Below are positions 51,326-62,281 of a DNA stretch of 64,000 bases, piece by piece. The notes beneath the pieces were generated by a model that saw only the letters and a list, made by a program, of their open reading frames with translations, had not been told where the DNA came from and did no database searches. This DNA comes from Arion vulgaris. Taxonomy: Eukaryota > Mollusca > Gastropoda > Stylommatophora > Arionidae. The stretch lies in NCBI GenBank assembly GCA_020796225.1, contig CM036755.1:11577994-11641993 (forward strand), written 5' to 3'. Position numbers and translations under genes: made by a program. How positions within the stretch are numbered: the stretch's first letter is position 1; every line of letters begins with the position of its first letter.

Positions 51326-52632
51326 ATATTCTGTGTTGCACAATCCTGTATGCGGCAGTACACAACAAGCCCTTGTTATATTCTGTGTTCCACAATCCTG
51401 TGTGCAGCAGTACACAACAAGCCCTTGTTATATTCTGTGTTTGCACAATCCTGTGTGCGGCCGTACACAACAAGCTCTTGTTATATTCTGTGTTGCACAA
51501 TCCTGTGTGCAGCAGTACACAACACGCCCTTGTTATATTCTGTGTTCCACAATCCTGTGTGCAGCAGTACACAACAAGCCCTTGTTATATTCTGTGTTTG
51601 CACAATCCTGTGTGCGGCCGTACACAACAAGCCCTTGTTATATTCTGTGTTGCACAATCCTGTGTACAGCAGTACACAACACGCCCTTGTTATATTCTGT
51701 GTTGCACAATCCTGTGTGCGGCCGTACACAACAAGCTCTTGTTATATTCTGTGTTGAACAATCATGTGTGCGGTAGTACACAACAAGCCCTTGTTATATT
51801 ATGTGTTGCACAATCCTGTGTGCGGCAGTACACGACAAGCCATTGTTATATTCTGTGTTCCACAATCCTGTGTGCAGCCGTACACAACAAGCCCTGGTTA
51901 TATTCTGTGTTCAATAATGCTGTGTGCAGCCGTACACAACAAGCCCTTGTTATATTCTGTGTTCCACAATCCTGTGTGCAGCCGTACACAACAAGCTCTT
52001 GTTATATTCTGTGTTGCACAATCCTGTGTGCAGCAGTACACAACACGCCCTTGTTATATTCTGTGTTCTACAATCCTGTGTGCAGCCGTACACAACAAGC
52101 CCTTGTTATATTCTGTGTTCCACAATCCTGTGTGCAGCAGTACACAACAAGCCCTTGTTATATTCTGTATTGCACAATCCTGTGTGCAGTCGTACACAAC
52201 AAGCCCTTGTTATATTCTGTGTTCTACAATCCTGTGTGCAGCAGTACACAACAAGCCCTTGTTATATTCTGTGTTCAATAATGCTGTGTGCAGCCGTACA
52301 CAACAAGCTCTTGTTATATTCTGTATTGCACAATCCTGTGTGCAGCAGTACACAACACGCCCTTGTTATATTCTGTGTTGCACAATCCTGTGTGCAGCCG
52401 TACACAACAAGCCCTTGTTATATTCTGTGTTCCACAATCCTGTGTGCAGCAGTACACAACAAGCCATTGTTATATTCTGTATTGCACAATCCTGTGTGCA
52501 GCCGTACACAACAAGCCCTTGTTATATTCTGTGTTCCACAATCCTGTGTGCAGCAGTACACAACAAGCCCTTGTTATATTCTGTGTTCCACAATCCTGTG
52601 TGCAGCAGTACACAACAATCCCTTGTTATATT
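51326..52632. repeat. 52-bp minisatellite, 25 units
   Basis: Units of GTTATATTCTGTGTTGCACA plus 32 bases. Variants at GTTGCAC/GTTCCAC/GTTTGCAC/GTTCAATA, CGGCAG/CAGCAG/CAGCCG and AAGCCC/ACGCCC. The GTTTGCAC units are one base longer. Three units equal 52 codons, so stop-free frames extend beyond 300 codons on the plus strand. Each unit carries a short inverted repeat TGTGTG...TACACA. Confidence 0.96.
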
Positions 52633-52898
52633 CACGATTTCATTGTTGAAAGGAAAAGATAATGAAAATAATCCGCAAACAGTTAATTAATGAATGACCT
52701 GACGGCAGAAATCGTCACACAGATCCAACAAATATCACCGACCATTATCTAGAAGGTTTTCGAAAATATGCAGATGCGAATCAAAACATATCTTGAGGCC
52801 CATGGTGAACATTTTCAACACATGCTGTAGACATAACTTCATCGTGTTCACAGCCACTTTTCTGAATACAAGCCAACCAAGAGCAGTAGTATCTATAT

Positions 52899-53376
52899 TA
52901 TAGATTCCCAAATTTTTTCGTCCCACCGCCCACTTTGCACAACATAAACTTTGTAACGCCCCCTCCACATTATAAAAGTTTGTCAACGCCCATTCCGACA
53001 TATATACATACTCTATTTTCTCTTTGACATAGAAAATTGATATATTTTTCTGTAATACATGGTCAATTTTCAACTGATTATAAGCATAAAATAAAAAAAT
53101 TGATGAAAAAATGGATCGTGTAAGACGGGCATAAGATAAATTAAAATGCAGAATTCAAATTTTAAATGATTATTCAATCGCAAAATGACGAAAATAATTT
53201 ATTAAAAGATATTTATTAATTTCTTTTTTAAGGTGCCACCGATCCCTAATTGCCTGAACATTTCTCTCTCTCTCTCTCTCTCCCCTCCCCTTCCAATTCT
53301 TCTGAACCCACTATCGCCTATCTACAACGCTTCAGCGCCCATTGAGGGTGGGGTACGTACCGTCCACATTGGATAG
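52899..53376. mobile_element. Non-autonomous hAT related to element A
   Basis: The left end is ATAGATTCCCAAATTTTTTC followed by CACCGCCCACTTTGCAC. Interior blocks GTGTAAGACGGGCATAAGAT and AATGATTATTCAATCGCAAA, with AAGGTGCCACCGATCCC, match 61677-62281 (inverted) and the right side of hAT A. The right end near CGTCCACATTGG is damaged, with the TTCCCA missing, so no target duplication is readable. A (TC)n run sits at 53261-53281. Confidence 0.8.
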
Positions 53377-53859
53377 ATAAATAATAACTGCGTTACAATT
53401 TTTGTATACGTCTTTAAAGCCCCAATTGAAAGCCACATTTCTCGTGACGTAGTCTTGCCCGGGCGTACATTTCACTGCACAGCCACTTTATAAACACCAT
53501 GTAGTACTCCAATTCCAGAGGTAATTTAGATCCCCAAGTAAATCATCAGGAAACTTGTAGTTCAGCGACGTATATTGTGCCGCCGCAGCCAACTATAGAT
53601 AACTAGGCCAGACAACTGACTGGGGAATCCCTGACCTAGACCAGAGAAGGGGGCTAGAAAATATAGATGTTTGATAGAAAGAATACTGCAAGCTTTTTTA
53701 CAATTTTACTTAATTCTGTGAGTCTATTGTTATTTATTGGTGAAAAATATTCGTAATATTTCTTATTGTTAAACATAACGTGTTGCATAATATAACTTCG
53801 ATTTAGCATTTTGTGTTAATTTTAAAATGAATTCGTCTATATACAACAATACTGGAATA
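53377..53859. other. Mostly unassigned; SINE-H body fragment
   Basis: 53515-53565, with GGTAATTTAGATCCCCAAGT and CATCAGGAAACTTG, matches the SINE-H body at 16080-16120. The rest is AT-rich. Confidence 0.45.
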
Positions 53860-54065
53860 CGAGGTCACGTGGTGTAGTTGTGGTCTGATTTCCCATATTC
53901 TTACTCGAGTCCGAAGGCCAATAAGTTTATAGTTGGCTCTGATTGTGCACACGGAAATTATTGTGGGGGTCCAATTTGACATTGAACCTCCGGCATTAAC
54001 ACGAAACGTGGTTGCTAGCGAAACGTTATTCACTTCGCTATCGGCGCCTCTGTTCTGGCGTGTGT
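53860..54065 (-). mobile_element. SINE-H head region
   Basis: The minus strand from about 54062 reads AGAGGCGCCGATAGCGAAGT, then GCTAGCAACCACGTTTCGTG and GGAGGTTCAATGTCAAATTG, parallel to 16245-16150. The outer part, with GGTCACGTGGTGTAGTTGTG, may be a second tRNA-like segment on the plus strand. Confidence 0.5.
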
Positions 54066-54206
54066 AGAGTCTGACGTCCACAATTGTCTCTTTTCTTTCA
54101 AGCTGGTAATATGTTTGGTTTATCTGGTTGTCTGCATGCTTTATTTCTCACTTCCTTGTGTAGCTTCTCGGTAGAAACCTATTTGTCCCATCATAGTTTA
54201 TGCTTT

Positions 54207-54365
54207 TGATTGATTGATTGATTTATTGATTGATAGGTCCATCATCAGTGTACATCGGTGAGTAACCATGTGTGCTACGGTCTCTTTCTTACACAGAAAG
54301 TTCTCAGCGGCAGTGCACGAGTTCTGTAGCACCGGCAAGTGTCCCCGGTGTAATTTAGAAAATGT
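54207..54365 (-). mobile_element. SINE-D, 5'-truncated
   Basis: GATTGATTGATTTATTGATT, GTACATCGGTGAGTAACCAT, CACACAGAAAGTTCTCAGC and CACCGGCAAGTGTCCCCGG are the last 160 bases of the family. Confidence 0.8.
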
Positions 54366-54399
54366 TGAAAATATTTTGTAGTTTATGCCTTTATTATGT

Positions 54400-54735
54400 T
54401 GAGGTAGTTTCTCGCGCCCCCAAATCCAACTTTCCCAATATTCATCAGCCTCATCATTGCCAAGTATGTTATAAGGAGATGGGATCCACTGTATCACACT
54501 CGCCCTCCCTCCAACCCAACTTTCCCAATATTCATCAGCCTCATCATTGCCAGGTATGTTATAAGGAGATGGGATCCACTGTATCACACTCGCCCTCCCT
54601 CCAACCCAACTTTCCCAATATTCATCAGCCTCATCATTGCCAAGTATGTTGTAAGGAGATGGGATCCACTGTATCACAACCCTTTGAAACTTCTCATATA
54701 GATTGTACACCAATGCCAAACTTGAGCACTGACAA
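54400..54735 (-). mobile_element. LINE-RNH, RNase H fragment with 90-bp in-frame repeats
   Basis: The minus strand opens with CQCSSLALVYNLYEKFQRVV, then IQWIPSPYNILGNDEADEYW. The W-I-P-S-x-x-x-I-x-G-N-x-x-A-D motif is the C-terminal part of type-I RNase H carried by I-clade LINEs. The 30-residue block is present three times at exactly 90-bp spacing (for example 54511 and 54601), so this copy duplicated the segment in frame. The conserved H of S-H-x-x-I is replaced by P-Y. Confidence 0.85.
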
Positions 54736-54744
54736 AAGAACACA

Positions 54745-55055
54745 CAAGAAAGGAAAATGACAACATGTGAAATAAGATACTTGAAGAAATTGGTCAATAA
54801 AACAAGAAGATACGATATAAGAAATGAGGAAATTAGAAGAACAGTCGGAACAACATCTGTTGATAGATTCATTGAAAAACTCCAATAGTTTGGCTACTTG
54901 GTGAGACTGAACCAGAATACATCAGTTACAATAGCGTACAACCTAACCTGAACATGGAATCATCAAGGGGAAGGGTCAGGCCAAGTAAAAAATGAATTGA
55001 TGGAGTTACAGATATCTTTAAACTCCACAACATATCAAGCGAACGAGAGTGAAAT
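54745..55055 (+). mobile_element. LINE-R type, C-terminal fragment
   Basis: DIRNEEIRRTVGTTSVDRFI, then F-G-Y-L-V-R-L-N-Q-N-T-S-V-T and a G-E-G-S-G-Q stretch, colinear with 15517-15935 on the other strand. Confidence 0.78.
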
Positions 55056-55069
55056 GTCTGGAAAACATC

Positions 55070-55530
55070 ATCATTATCAGGTGCCGTGCCGACTGGCGTA
55101 GGCAATCATGGATCTCCACAAATCTCTGTCTTTGGTGTTTGCTATCAACTCAGATGTTGACGCTCTACCATGCCATGAAGTTAGGCTATTCAACATCTCT
55201 CTCTGTCCTCCTCTACGGGATTCCTACTCGTCTACCCTCGATTTTACCGGTTGTCACAATGTGCTCTAAACCTCTCCTCCTCATCATATACCCTAAAAAT
55301 GATGACTGCCTCTTTATTATATTGATGGTAAGCTTTCTCTGTGTCTTGATTTCATTCAACACCTCAAGGTTAGTCATTTTAGCAGTTCATGGAATTCTCA
55401 TCATTCTTCTGTAAAACCACATCTCAGTGACCCTCAGAGATTTTTCAATCTGTGTGTTAATTGTCCATGGCTCGCATCCGTATGTCAGTATTTTTTCTAC
55501 GTAGCACATAACAACAGGAATCAATACATC
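55070..55530 (-). mobile_element. LINE-ATG, C-terminal fragment
   Basis: Reverse complement of GTGCCGTGCCGACTGGCGTA, GGCAATCATGGATCTCCACA and GTGTTTGCTATCAACTCAGA, matching 40470-40555. The upstream part with CATGGCTCGCATCCGTATGT corresponds to Y-G-C-E-P-W-T. Frame-broken. Confidence 0.8.
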
Positions 55531-55552
55531 ATTTTCGGTATGCATCAAACTT

Positions 55553-56480
55553 GATAAAGAATGCAGACAAGAGAACCCACTTGTCGTGGAGGCAAAAGTT
55601 CAGGCATTAATTTCAGAGAACTCATCTGAGCATGATAAATACGGATGGTTCGGTGATTCAACATGTGCGGAGCTCGTGGGCTTTCACTGCTCAGGTCGGA
55701 GGGATGTGGCCGTTTTACCGTTACGAGTAATCTCACTTTAGAAATCATGGTGGCTACTTCTTCTTTGCGTTCGTTTTTACGACCAATTTTAATCACTCTT
55801 TGTGATATGTTTGATCTTTGCCAAGAACGTGTATACGTTGCACATTGGTCGGCCCCTAAACGCATAGACTTCTACACGTTTAGGACATGTGCATCCGATT
55901 TCATCCAAACCTCCTTAGTCGCCTCTTACAACATGAATGGCAGGCAACAGCGGTTCTATTCTTTACACCCCAAATTTGGGCACCGGTAATCACTCGGTCG
56001 ATGGTAGTTACTAAAGCGATGGTTTGGCTGAAATCACAGACTTTTATCCATGCATGTTTTCTCAGTGACTCAATGAGTATGCTCAGGAAGATTGAAACAT
56101 GATTGGCTAGGAGACATTAGATGTAATCGATGGGTAGATCTAAGCTGACAAAGATCAGTTTTATTTTTGTGCCAGGGTATGCAGTTGGAAGGGGGATTGA
56201 ACGCGCGGATATGCTTGCAGGTATGGCTGCTGTACAAAGCGGACGAGCAAAGGACCAGGCTGATATGATAAATTCACCAAGAGAGAGAGGCGTGTACATG
56301 ATTCAAGTAATAGTGATGAATCTACAACACTAACCAGATTGCAAGAACTCCAAGCCAAGTGTGATATAGCTAGACAAGAACGCTGGTTGACAGAGAAAAA
56401 TAGTAAACCAACAAAGAACTGGTGTCGTTAGTCGCCACACGCTGAGAGAAATACTGAGGGGAAAATCGGAGCATTTATTT
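55553..56480 (+). mobile_element. LINE-RNH with RNase H domain, split by SINE-B
   Basis: Before the SINE a frame gives Y-x-T-D-G-S-V-I-Q-H-V-R-S-S-W-A-F, which contains the T-D-G-S start of RNase H. After it come VVTKAMVWLKSQTFIHACFL, S-D-S-M-S-M-L-R-K-I-E and FVPGYAVGRGIERADMLAGM, the V-P-G-H-x-G-x-x-G-N-E-x-A-D motif with H to Y and N to I. The tail N-W-C-R/H-T-L-R-E-I-L-R-G-K-S-E-H follows. Stops show it is inactive. The domain order fits I-clade LINEs such as Nimbus of Biomphalaria (family knowledge). Confidence 0.85.
55758..56000 (-). mobile_element. SINE-B inside LINE-RNH
   Basis: ATGGTGGCTAC (55747-55757) and ATGGTAGTTAC (56001-56011) are a target duplication with two differences. The body has all SINE-B blocks, with a short deletion after CACATTGG. 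Confidence 0.9.
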
Positions 56481-57127
56481 ACTAATTGGTACCACGTGCA
56501 TTGATAATGATGATCCGACGACTAAACTAAACTACTCGAATTCTGATCGCAATTGATAAGGACTTGTTGCAGATAATGCTTCTCATTTTCAGGAACGATG
56601 TTTTCGCTTGCCCTATTCTGATCTTTTTTTCTGATCGACATCTGCCATCTGATGTTACCAGGACTCAGATGTATTTAAATACTCGAAAACCTAGCATCAG
56701 TTAAACAGGCAACGCCTAACGGCAACAATCAGAGAAGAACAAAAGAAAGAAAAATAAATATAGAGTATATAGTGTTTCTCTTCAATCATTCAGTTCTACA
56801 TTTTGATGGCTACTCAGTGCTGCAACTACCCGTCAGTAAAAAGAAAGAAAGACTTTGTCTTTCTCTGCACTTTCTTTTCTCATTAAGGTTTCTGCTATCA
56901 AGTTTTCAAGACATCTGCTTCTGTTCTACAGTTGTTAAAGAATTTATCTCTTTCTACTGTCAATTTTCTCTCTCTATTTAGCTACTTAGATTCCGAAAGA
57001 TTCCACCTCTTATTTTCTATTGCACTAGCTGCTGATCCATCTGTTTATACAAGAGTCCAGATGTTGGTAGGTTAGTTTCTGTCTATATTCTTCTTCTTCT
57101 TTACCTATTTCACCTCCATTGAGACCT
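56481..57127. other. No identifiable feature
   Basis: AT-rich, T-rich tracts, no recognised repeat or coding motif. Confidence 0.45.
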
Positions 57128-58803
57128 TGGTTGTGGAACTATGCATAAACCAAGGATCAAGGAGGCATAGCTCCACAACCAAGACATTGCAAGATCTCAT
57201 GTACTTGGTTGTGGAACTATGCATAGACCAAGGATCAAGGAGGCATAGCTCCACAACCAAGACATTGCAAGATCTCATGTACTTGGTTGTGGAACTATGC
57301 ATAGACCAAGGATCAAGGAGGCATAGCTCCACAACCAAGACATTGCAAGATCTCATGTACTTGGTTGTGGAACATGCAGACAAGGATCAAGGAAGCACAC
57401 AAGCATTGCAAGATTCATGTACTGTTGAACCAGCATAGACCAAGGATCAAGGAGTTAGCTCCAAAGCATTGAATCTCATGACTAGGGGAACTACAACCAG
57501 GATCGAGTATGGTCAAACCCAAGCATTCAAGATCTATGTACTTGGTGTGAACATCTAGACCAGGATCGGAGGTAGCCACAACAAGCATTAGATCCATGTA
57601 CTTGGGAACTCAGACAGGTAGGGATAGCTCCACAACAAGCTTGCAAGATCTCATGTCTTGGTGGGAACTGCATAGACCAGGATCAAGGAGGCAACTCAAA
57701 CCAAGATGTCATGCAAGAACTACATTAACCTTGGTTGTGGAACTATGCATAGACCAAGGATCAAGAGGATAGCTCCACAACCAAGACATTGCAAGATCTA
57801 TTCTTGGTTGTGGAACTGCATAGACGGATCAGAGGATCTCCACAACCAAGCATTCAAGATCTCATGTACTGGTTGTGAATCATAACAGTCAAGGTTGCTC
57901 CACAGAAGCAGAATTCTGTCTGTGGACTCACAAGGAAGAAGCCACACAAAGCAGTCTAGCGGTTGTGGACACTAACCAGATCAAAGCTCAAACCAAGCAT
58001 TGCAGAATCTGTACTTGGTTGGAACTACTCATGCAGATAGGATAGGCAAGCTCAACAAGACATTAGTCTCAGTACTTGGTGGAACATCATCAGAGGATCA
58101 AGGAGATATAGCTCACAAGACATGCAAGATTTTACGGTTGTGGAACTGCAGACTCAGGATCAAGGAGGCATAGCCCTGACCAAGGCATTGCAAGATCTCA
58201 TGTTTGGTTGTGAACTCATGACAGGATAAGGCATAGCTCCACACCAAGCATTGCAAGTTCTGTACTTGGTTGTGAACTATTGCATGCAAGGATCAGAGGA
58301 TAGCCACACAAGCATTCAAGATCTCATGTACTTGGTTGTGGAACTATCATAGACCAGGATCAGGAGGCATAGCTCCACAACCAAGGCATTGCAAGATCTC
58401 ATGTACTTGGTTGTGGAACTATGCATAGACCAAGGATCAAGGAGGCATAGCTCCACAACCAAGACATTGCAAGATCTCATGTACTTGGTTGTGGAACTAT
58501 GCATAGACCAAGGATCAAGGAGGCATAGCTCCACAACCAAGGCATTGCAAGATCTCATGTACTTGGTTGTGGAACTATGCATAGACCAAGGATCAAGGAG
58601 GCATAGCTCCACAACCAAGACATTGCAAGATCTCATGTACTTGGTTGTGGAACTATGCATAGACCAAGGATCAAGGAGGCATAGCTCCACAACCAAGGCA
58701 TTGCAAGATCTCATGTACTTGGTTGTGGAACTATGCATAGACCAAGGATCAAGGAGGCATAGCTCCACAACCAAGACATTGCAAGATCTCATGTACTTGG
58801 TTT
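57128..58803. repeat. 78-bp palindromic minisatellite, about 21 units, degraded in the middle
   Basis: Each unit is CTTGGTTGTGGAACTATGC (19), a 20-base loop ATAGACCAAGGATCAAGGAG, GCATAGCTCCACAACCAAG (19) and a 20-base spacer. The two 19-base arms pair at 18 of 19 positions. Units at 57128-57370 and 58320-58800 are almost identical. Those between carry very many one-base deletions. Both strands translate to similar 26-residue repeats (L-V-V-E-L-C ... H-S-S-T-T-K) because the unit is self-complementary. Confidence 0.93.
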
Positions 58804-58814
58804 GTGGCTATATA

Positions 58815-59420
58815 TTTCAGAATTATTATTCTTTTTCTCAAATCCTGTTTTTTTTTCCTCACAGCGTTAGGATAAGAAGAGATTTCTAGGCGCACGTGTG
58901 GTGCTGGGGCCCACAAGGGAAGCAAAGAATATTGCCACTGCAACCTACAAGGCATGTCGTAAGAGGCGAGTGATGTAGGACCTAGGAAGCTACCCTAGTA
59001 AATAAAAACATCGCAGAAATTGGATGTGCTGGCCTACTTGTAGGCGTATTACTGGCACAACGTACAATCGCTCTTAGTCTCAGATCACATACAAATCACA
59101 CAGAGTGGTTAACAAGCGGTAGATATGGAGCGTTCGAAGAAGAAGATTTCTAGAACGGGCTTTTGTGTGCGCTTCATAAACAGTGCTTTACGTTGCCTCT
59201 GTTATCTCTGAGGTCCACTTTTTGCGCGGACGACCTTTTGTTTTGTAACCTCTGTATCGGAGTAACATTGCTCTTTGATGCGCACTGTCTGTTGGTAATC
59301 TGCTTATGTGGTCGAACTATTTAATTTGTTGTTTTTTGTTGAAGTTCATTACTGATGTTGTACCCACTTTGTTCCTGATGTCTTCCTTTCTAATCTGGTC
59401 TCTTCTTGTTACTCACAGCA
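58815..59420 (-). mobile_element. LINE-R, C-terminal fragment split by SINE-A
   Basis: TCCTCACAGCGTTAGGATAA before the SINE and TAGAACGGGCTTTTGTGTGC, CTCTGTTATCTCTGAGGTCC, GCGCGGACGACCTTTTGTTT and GTAACATTGCTCTTTGATGC after it form one LINE-R end (minus strand: H-Q-R-A-M-L-L-R-Y-R-G-Y-K type), continuing upstream to about 59420. It lies directly next to the palindromic array. Confidence 0.82.
58890..59143 (+). mobile_element. SINE-A with 10-bp target duplication
   Basis: AGATTTCTAG at 58880-58889 and 59144-59153, the second merging with the (GAA)n tail. The element runs from GCGCACGTGTGGTGCTGGGG to GAGCGTTCGAAGAAGA. It is the clearest proof of the SINE-A 5' end, because the interrupted LINE is known uninterrupted elsewhere. 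Confidence 0.93.
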
Positions 59421-59462
59421 TTCTGCGTATTTCAGGATTGTTGTTATTTTGTATGGATCATT

Positions 59463-59530
59463 CTCTCTGTTCTCTCAAAACCAGACATTCTCTCTGTTCT
59501 CTCAAAACCAGACATTCTCTCTATCATATC
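59463..59530. repeat. 27-bp tandem repeat, 2.5 units
   Basis: TTCTCTCTGTTCTCTCAAAA plus CCAGACA, twice, then a partial third. Confidence 0.85.
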
Positions 59531-59637
59531 AGAGGTGCACTGATTTTTTCCAAAATTGGAGAGAGCTCATGGATAAGCTTTATATTTGATGTCGTGTTGC
59601 TGTTATACGGTCTACATGCGAATTATTGACTATTACA

Positions 59638-59812
59638 CTGGGTTCCCCATAGGTCTCCGCCCTTTTCCGCGGAAATAGCAAGCTACTTGCCGTAAGTGTT
59701 GCACCAAGCACGAACTCCGTATCTCTTGCAACAATCCTACGTAAAAAAATGCACGTGTAAACTGAACGACACGATCAGGATTCGAACACACAACCTCCAG
59801 AATGCAAGACAA
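59638..59812 (-). mobile_element. SINE-C, decayed
   Basis: TTGCACCAAGCACGAACTCC, GCAACAATCCTACG and the box-B complement GGATTCGAACACACAACC fit SINE-C in order. The A-box side is lost where the next array begins. Confidence 0.65.
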
Positions 59813-61300
59813 AGTCTTTCTGTGTTGACCATTTCAGTTCATGTTCTAACTGTCTGTATCGTTCTAGTCTTTCTGTGTTGACCATTTCAGTTCATGTTCT
59901 AACTGTCTGTATCGTTCTAGTCTTTCTGTGTTGACCATTTCAGTTCACGTTCCAACTGTCTGTATCGTTCTAGTCTTTCTGTGTTGACCATTTCAGTTCA
60001 TGTTCTAACTGTCTGTATCGTTCTAGTCTTTCTGTGCTGACCATTTCAGTTCATGTTCCAACTGTATCGTTCTAGTCTTTCTGTGTTGACCATTTCAGTT
60101 CATGTTCCAACTGTCTGTATCGTTCTAGTCTTTCTGTGTTGACCACTTCAGTTCATGTTCTAACTGTCTGCTGACCACTTCAGTTCATGTTCTAACTGTC
60201 TGCTGACCACTTCAGTTCATGTTCCAACTGTCTGTATCGTTCTAGTCTTTCTGTGCTGACCATTTCAGTTCACGTTCCAACTGTCTGTATCGTTCTAGTC
60301 TTTCTGTGCTGACCATTTCAGTTCATGTTCTAACTGTCTGCTGACCACTTCAGTTCATGTTCTAACTGTCTGCTGACCACTTCAGTTCATGTTCTAACTG
60401 TCTGCTGACCACTTCAGTTCATGTTCCAACTGTCTGTATCGTTCTAGTCTTTCTGTGCTGACCATTTCAGTTCATGTTCTAACTGTCTGCTGACCACTTC
60501 AGTTCATGTTCCAACTGTCTGTGCTGACCACCTCAATTCATGTTCCAATTGTCTGCTGACCACTTCAGTTCATGTTCCAACTGTCTGCTGACCACTTCAG
60601 TTCATGTTGCAACTGTCTACTGATCACTTCAGTTCATGTTGCAACTGTCTACTGACCACTTCAGTTCATGTTTCAACTGTCTGCTGACCACTTCAGTTCA
60701 TGTTGCAACTGTCTACTGATCACTTCAGTTCATGTTCCAACTGTCTGTGCTGACCACCTCAATTCATGTTCCAATTGTCTGCTGACCACTTCAGTTCATG
60801 TTGCAACTGTCTACTGATCACTTCAGTTCATGTTCCAACTGTCTGTGCTGACCACCTCAATTCATGTTCCAATTGTCTGCTGACCACTTCAGTTCATGTT
60901 CCAACTGTCTGCTGACCACTTCAGTTCGTGTTTCAACTGTCTGTGCTGACCACACCAGTTCATGTTGCAACTGTCTACTGACCACTTCAGTTCATGTTCT
61001 AACTGTCTGTGTAGACCACCTCAGTTCATGTTTCACAGTTCATGTTCCAACTGTCTGTGCTGACCACCCCAGTTCATGTTCCAACTGTCTGTTTCTGACC
61101 ACCCCAGTTCATGTTCCAACTGTCTGTGCAGACCACCTCAGTTCATGTTCCAACTGTCTGCGCAGACCACCTCAGTTCATGTTCCAACTGTCTGTGCTGA
61201 CCACACCAGTTCATGCTCCAATGTCTGCTGACCACTTCAGTTCACGTTCCAACTGTCTGTGTCGTTCTAGTCTTTCTGTGTTGACCACTTCAGTTAATTA
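59812..61300. repeat. Variable 32-53-bp minisatellite, about 36 units
   Basis: The shared core is ACCACTTCAGTTCATGTTCC then AACTGTCTG. Long units (53 bp) add TATCGTTCTAGTCTTTCTG and dominate at 59812-60310. Short units (32-34 bp) dominate afterwards, with one long unit returning at 61255. Core variants CACCTCAATT and CACACCAGTT recur in blocks, for example at 60520-60570, 60740-60790 and 60850-60890. Confidence 0.93.
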
Positions 61301-61676
61301 TCGAACTGTTTGTGCCGTTAAGTATATTAGCTCAAATTTTACACAAACTTAAAAAAAAGTTTTCAACACTAAATAGAAATCACAGAAAATGCCCACATAT
61401 AAGTTATATCAGATACAAGAACAACATGATCACATGCAAGTCACAATATGACCTCATGTCACTAGTATCAACGTTATAGCTACCACCACTACCACCATTA
61501 CTATCACCAACTACATGAGTTTTTCTTGTCTGTACTATAATTGGGGTTATTTGTCCACGTTCTGATTCTGGTAATCTCTAGATAATCTTCCACATATCGA
61601 ATACCCGTGCTTGTTATACTTTATATCATCATCATCATATATATGTGTTTATTATTCTGTCTTTATCTAACTAGAC
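61301..61676. other. No identifiable feature
   Basis: AT-rich, with a short (ACC)n-like run at about 61483-61500 and (ATC)n near 61627. Confidence 0.45.
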
Positions 61677-62281
61677 CATAGGTTCCCAAAGTGGGCGTAC
61701 AACCCCGAGTGGGCGCTGAGGCCATATATGGGGGCGGAGGAGGGACGTTCAGGAGATTATGGGTCGGTGGCTCCTTACAGAAGAAATTAATAATATATAT
61801 CTTAAAATACATTTTTTCGTGATCTTGCGATTGAATAATCATTAAAAAATGTAATTCTGCATTTTAATTCATCGTATGCCCGTCTTACACGATCAATTTT
61901 TTCATCAATTTTCTATTTCAGTTATATAATTATTTGAAAACTGACCATGTATTACAGAAATATTTATTAATTTTCTATGTCGAAGAGAAAATTAAAAAAA
62001 CCAAGGATTGACTTCATTGCACCTGGTTTTACCCCATACGGCTCGGCCCTTCTTCGCAGAAATGGCACGCCACCTGCCGATAGTATTTCACAACGCACGA
62101 ATTCTGTAGCTCCAGCAACAATCCTAGGAGTTTCTGGAAAAAACTGCACTCGTGAAAGAGAAAATAGAGCATGTATATGTGTGTGTTGGGGGCAAACTGT
62201 CATAATTGGGCAGTGAGGTGGGCGTTACAAAGTTTATGTCGTGAAAAAGGGACGGTGGACCGAAAAGTTTGGGAACCTACG
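61677..62281. mobile_element. Non-autonomous hAT related to element A, intact ends
   Basis: The left end is CATAGGTTCCCAAAGTGGGC. The right end inverted is CGTAGGTTCCCAAACTTTTC. AACTAGAC (61669-61676) and AAGTAGAC (62282-62289) form an 8-bp target duplication with one difference. Subterminal sequence GGGTCGGTGGCTCCTTACAG matches the right side of hAT A inverted. It has no transposase frame. A SINE-C is inserted at 61993-62155. Confidence 0.9.
61993..62155 (-). mobile_element. SINE-C, 5'-truncated, inside the hAT
   Basis: AAGAGAAAAT at 61983-61992 and 62156-62165. Body: CCAAGGATTGACTTCATTGC, CGCAGAAATGGCACGCCACC, GCTCCAGCAACAATCCTAGG. The tRNA-like head is missing, as in a 5'-truncated retroposon. 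Confidence 0.88.

Noticed and set aside
51373..52690. Plus-strand frames of about 240-308 codons with Cys-rich repeats
   Set aside because: Frame-cycling translation of the 52-bp array; unit length changes would break any real protein.
57105..58889. 26-residue repeat proteins on both strands
   Set aside because: Palindromic 78-bp units force similar frames on both strands; no start context or unique domain.
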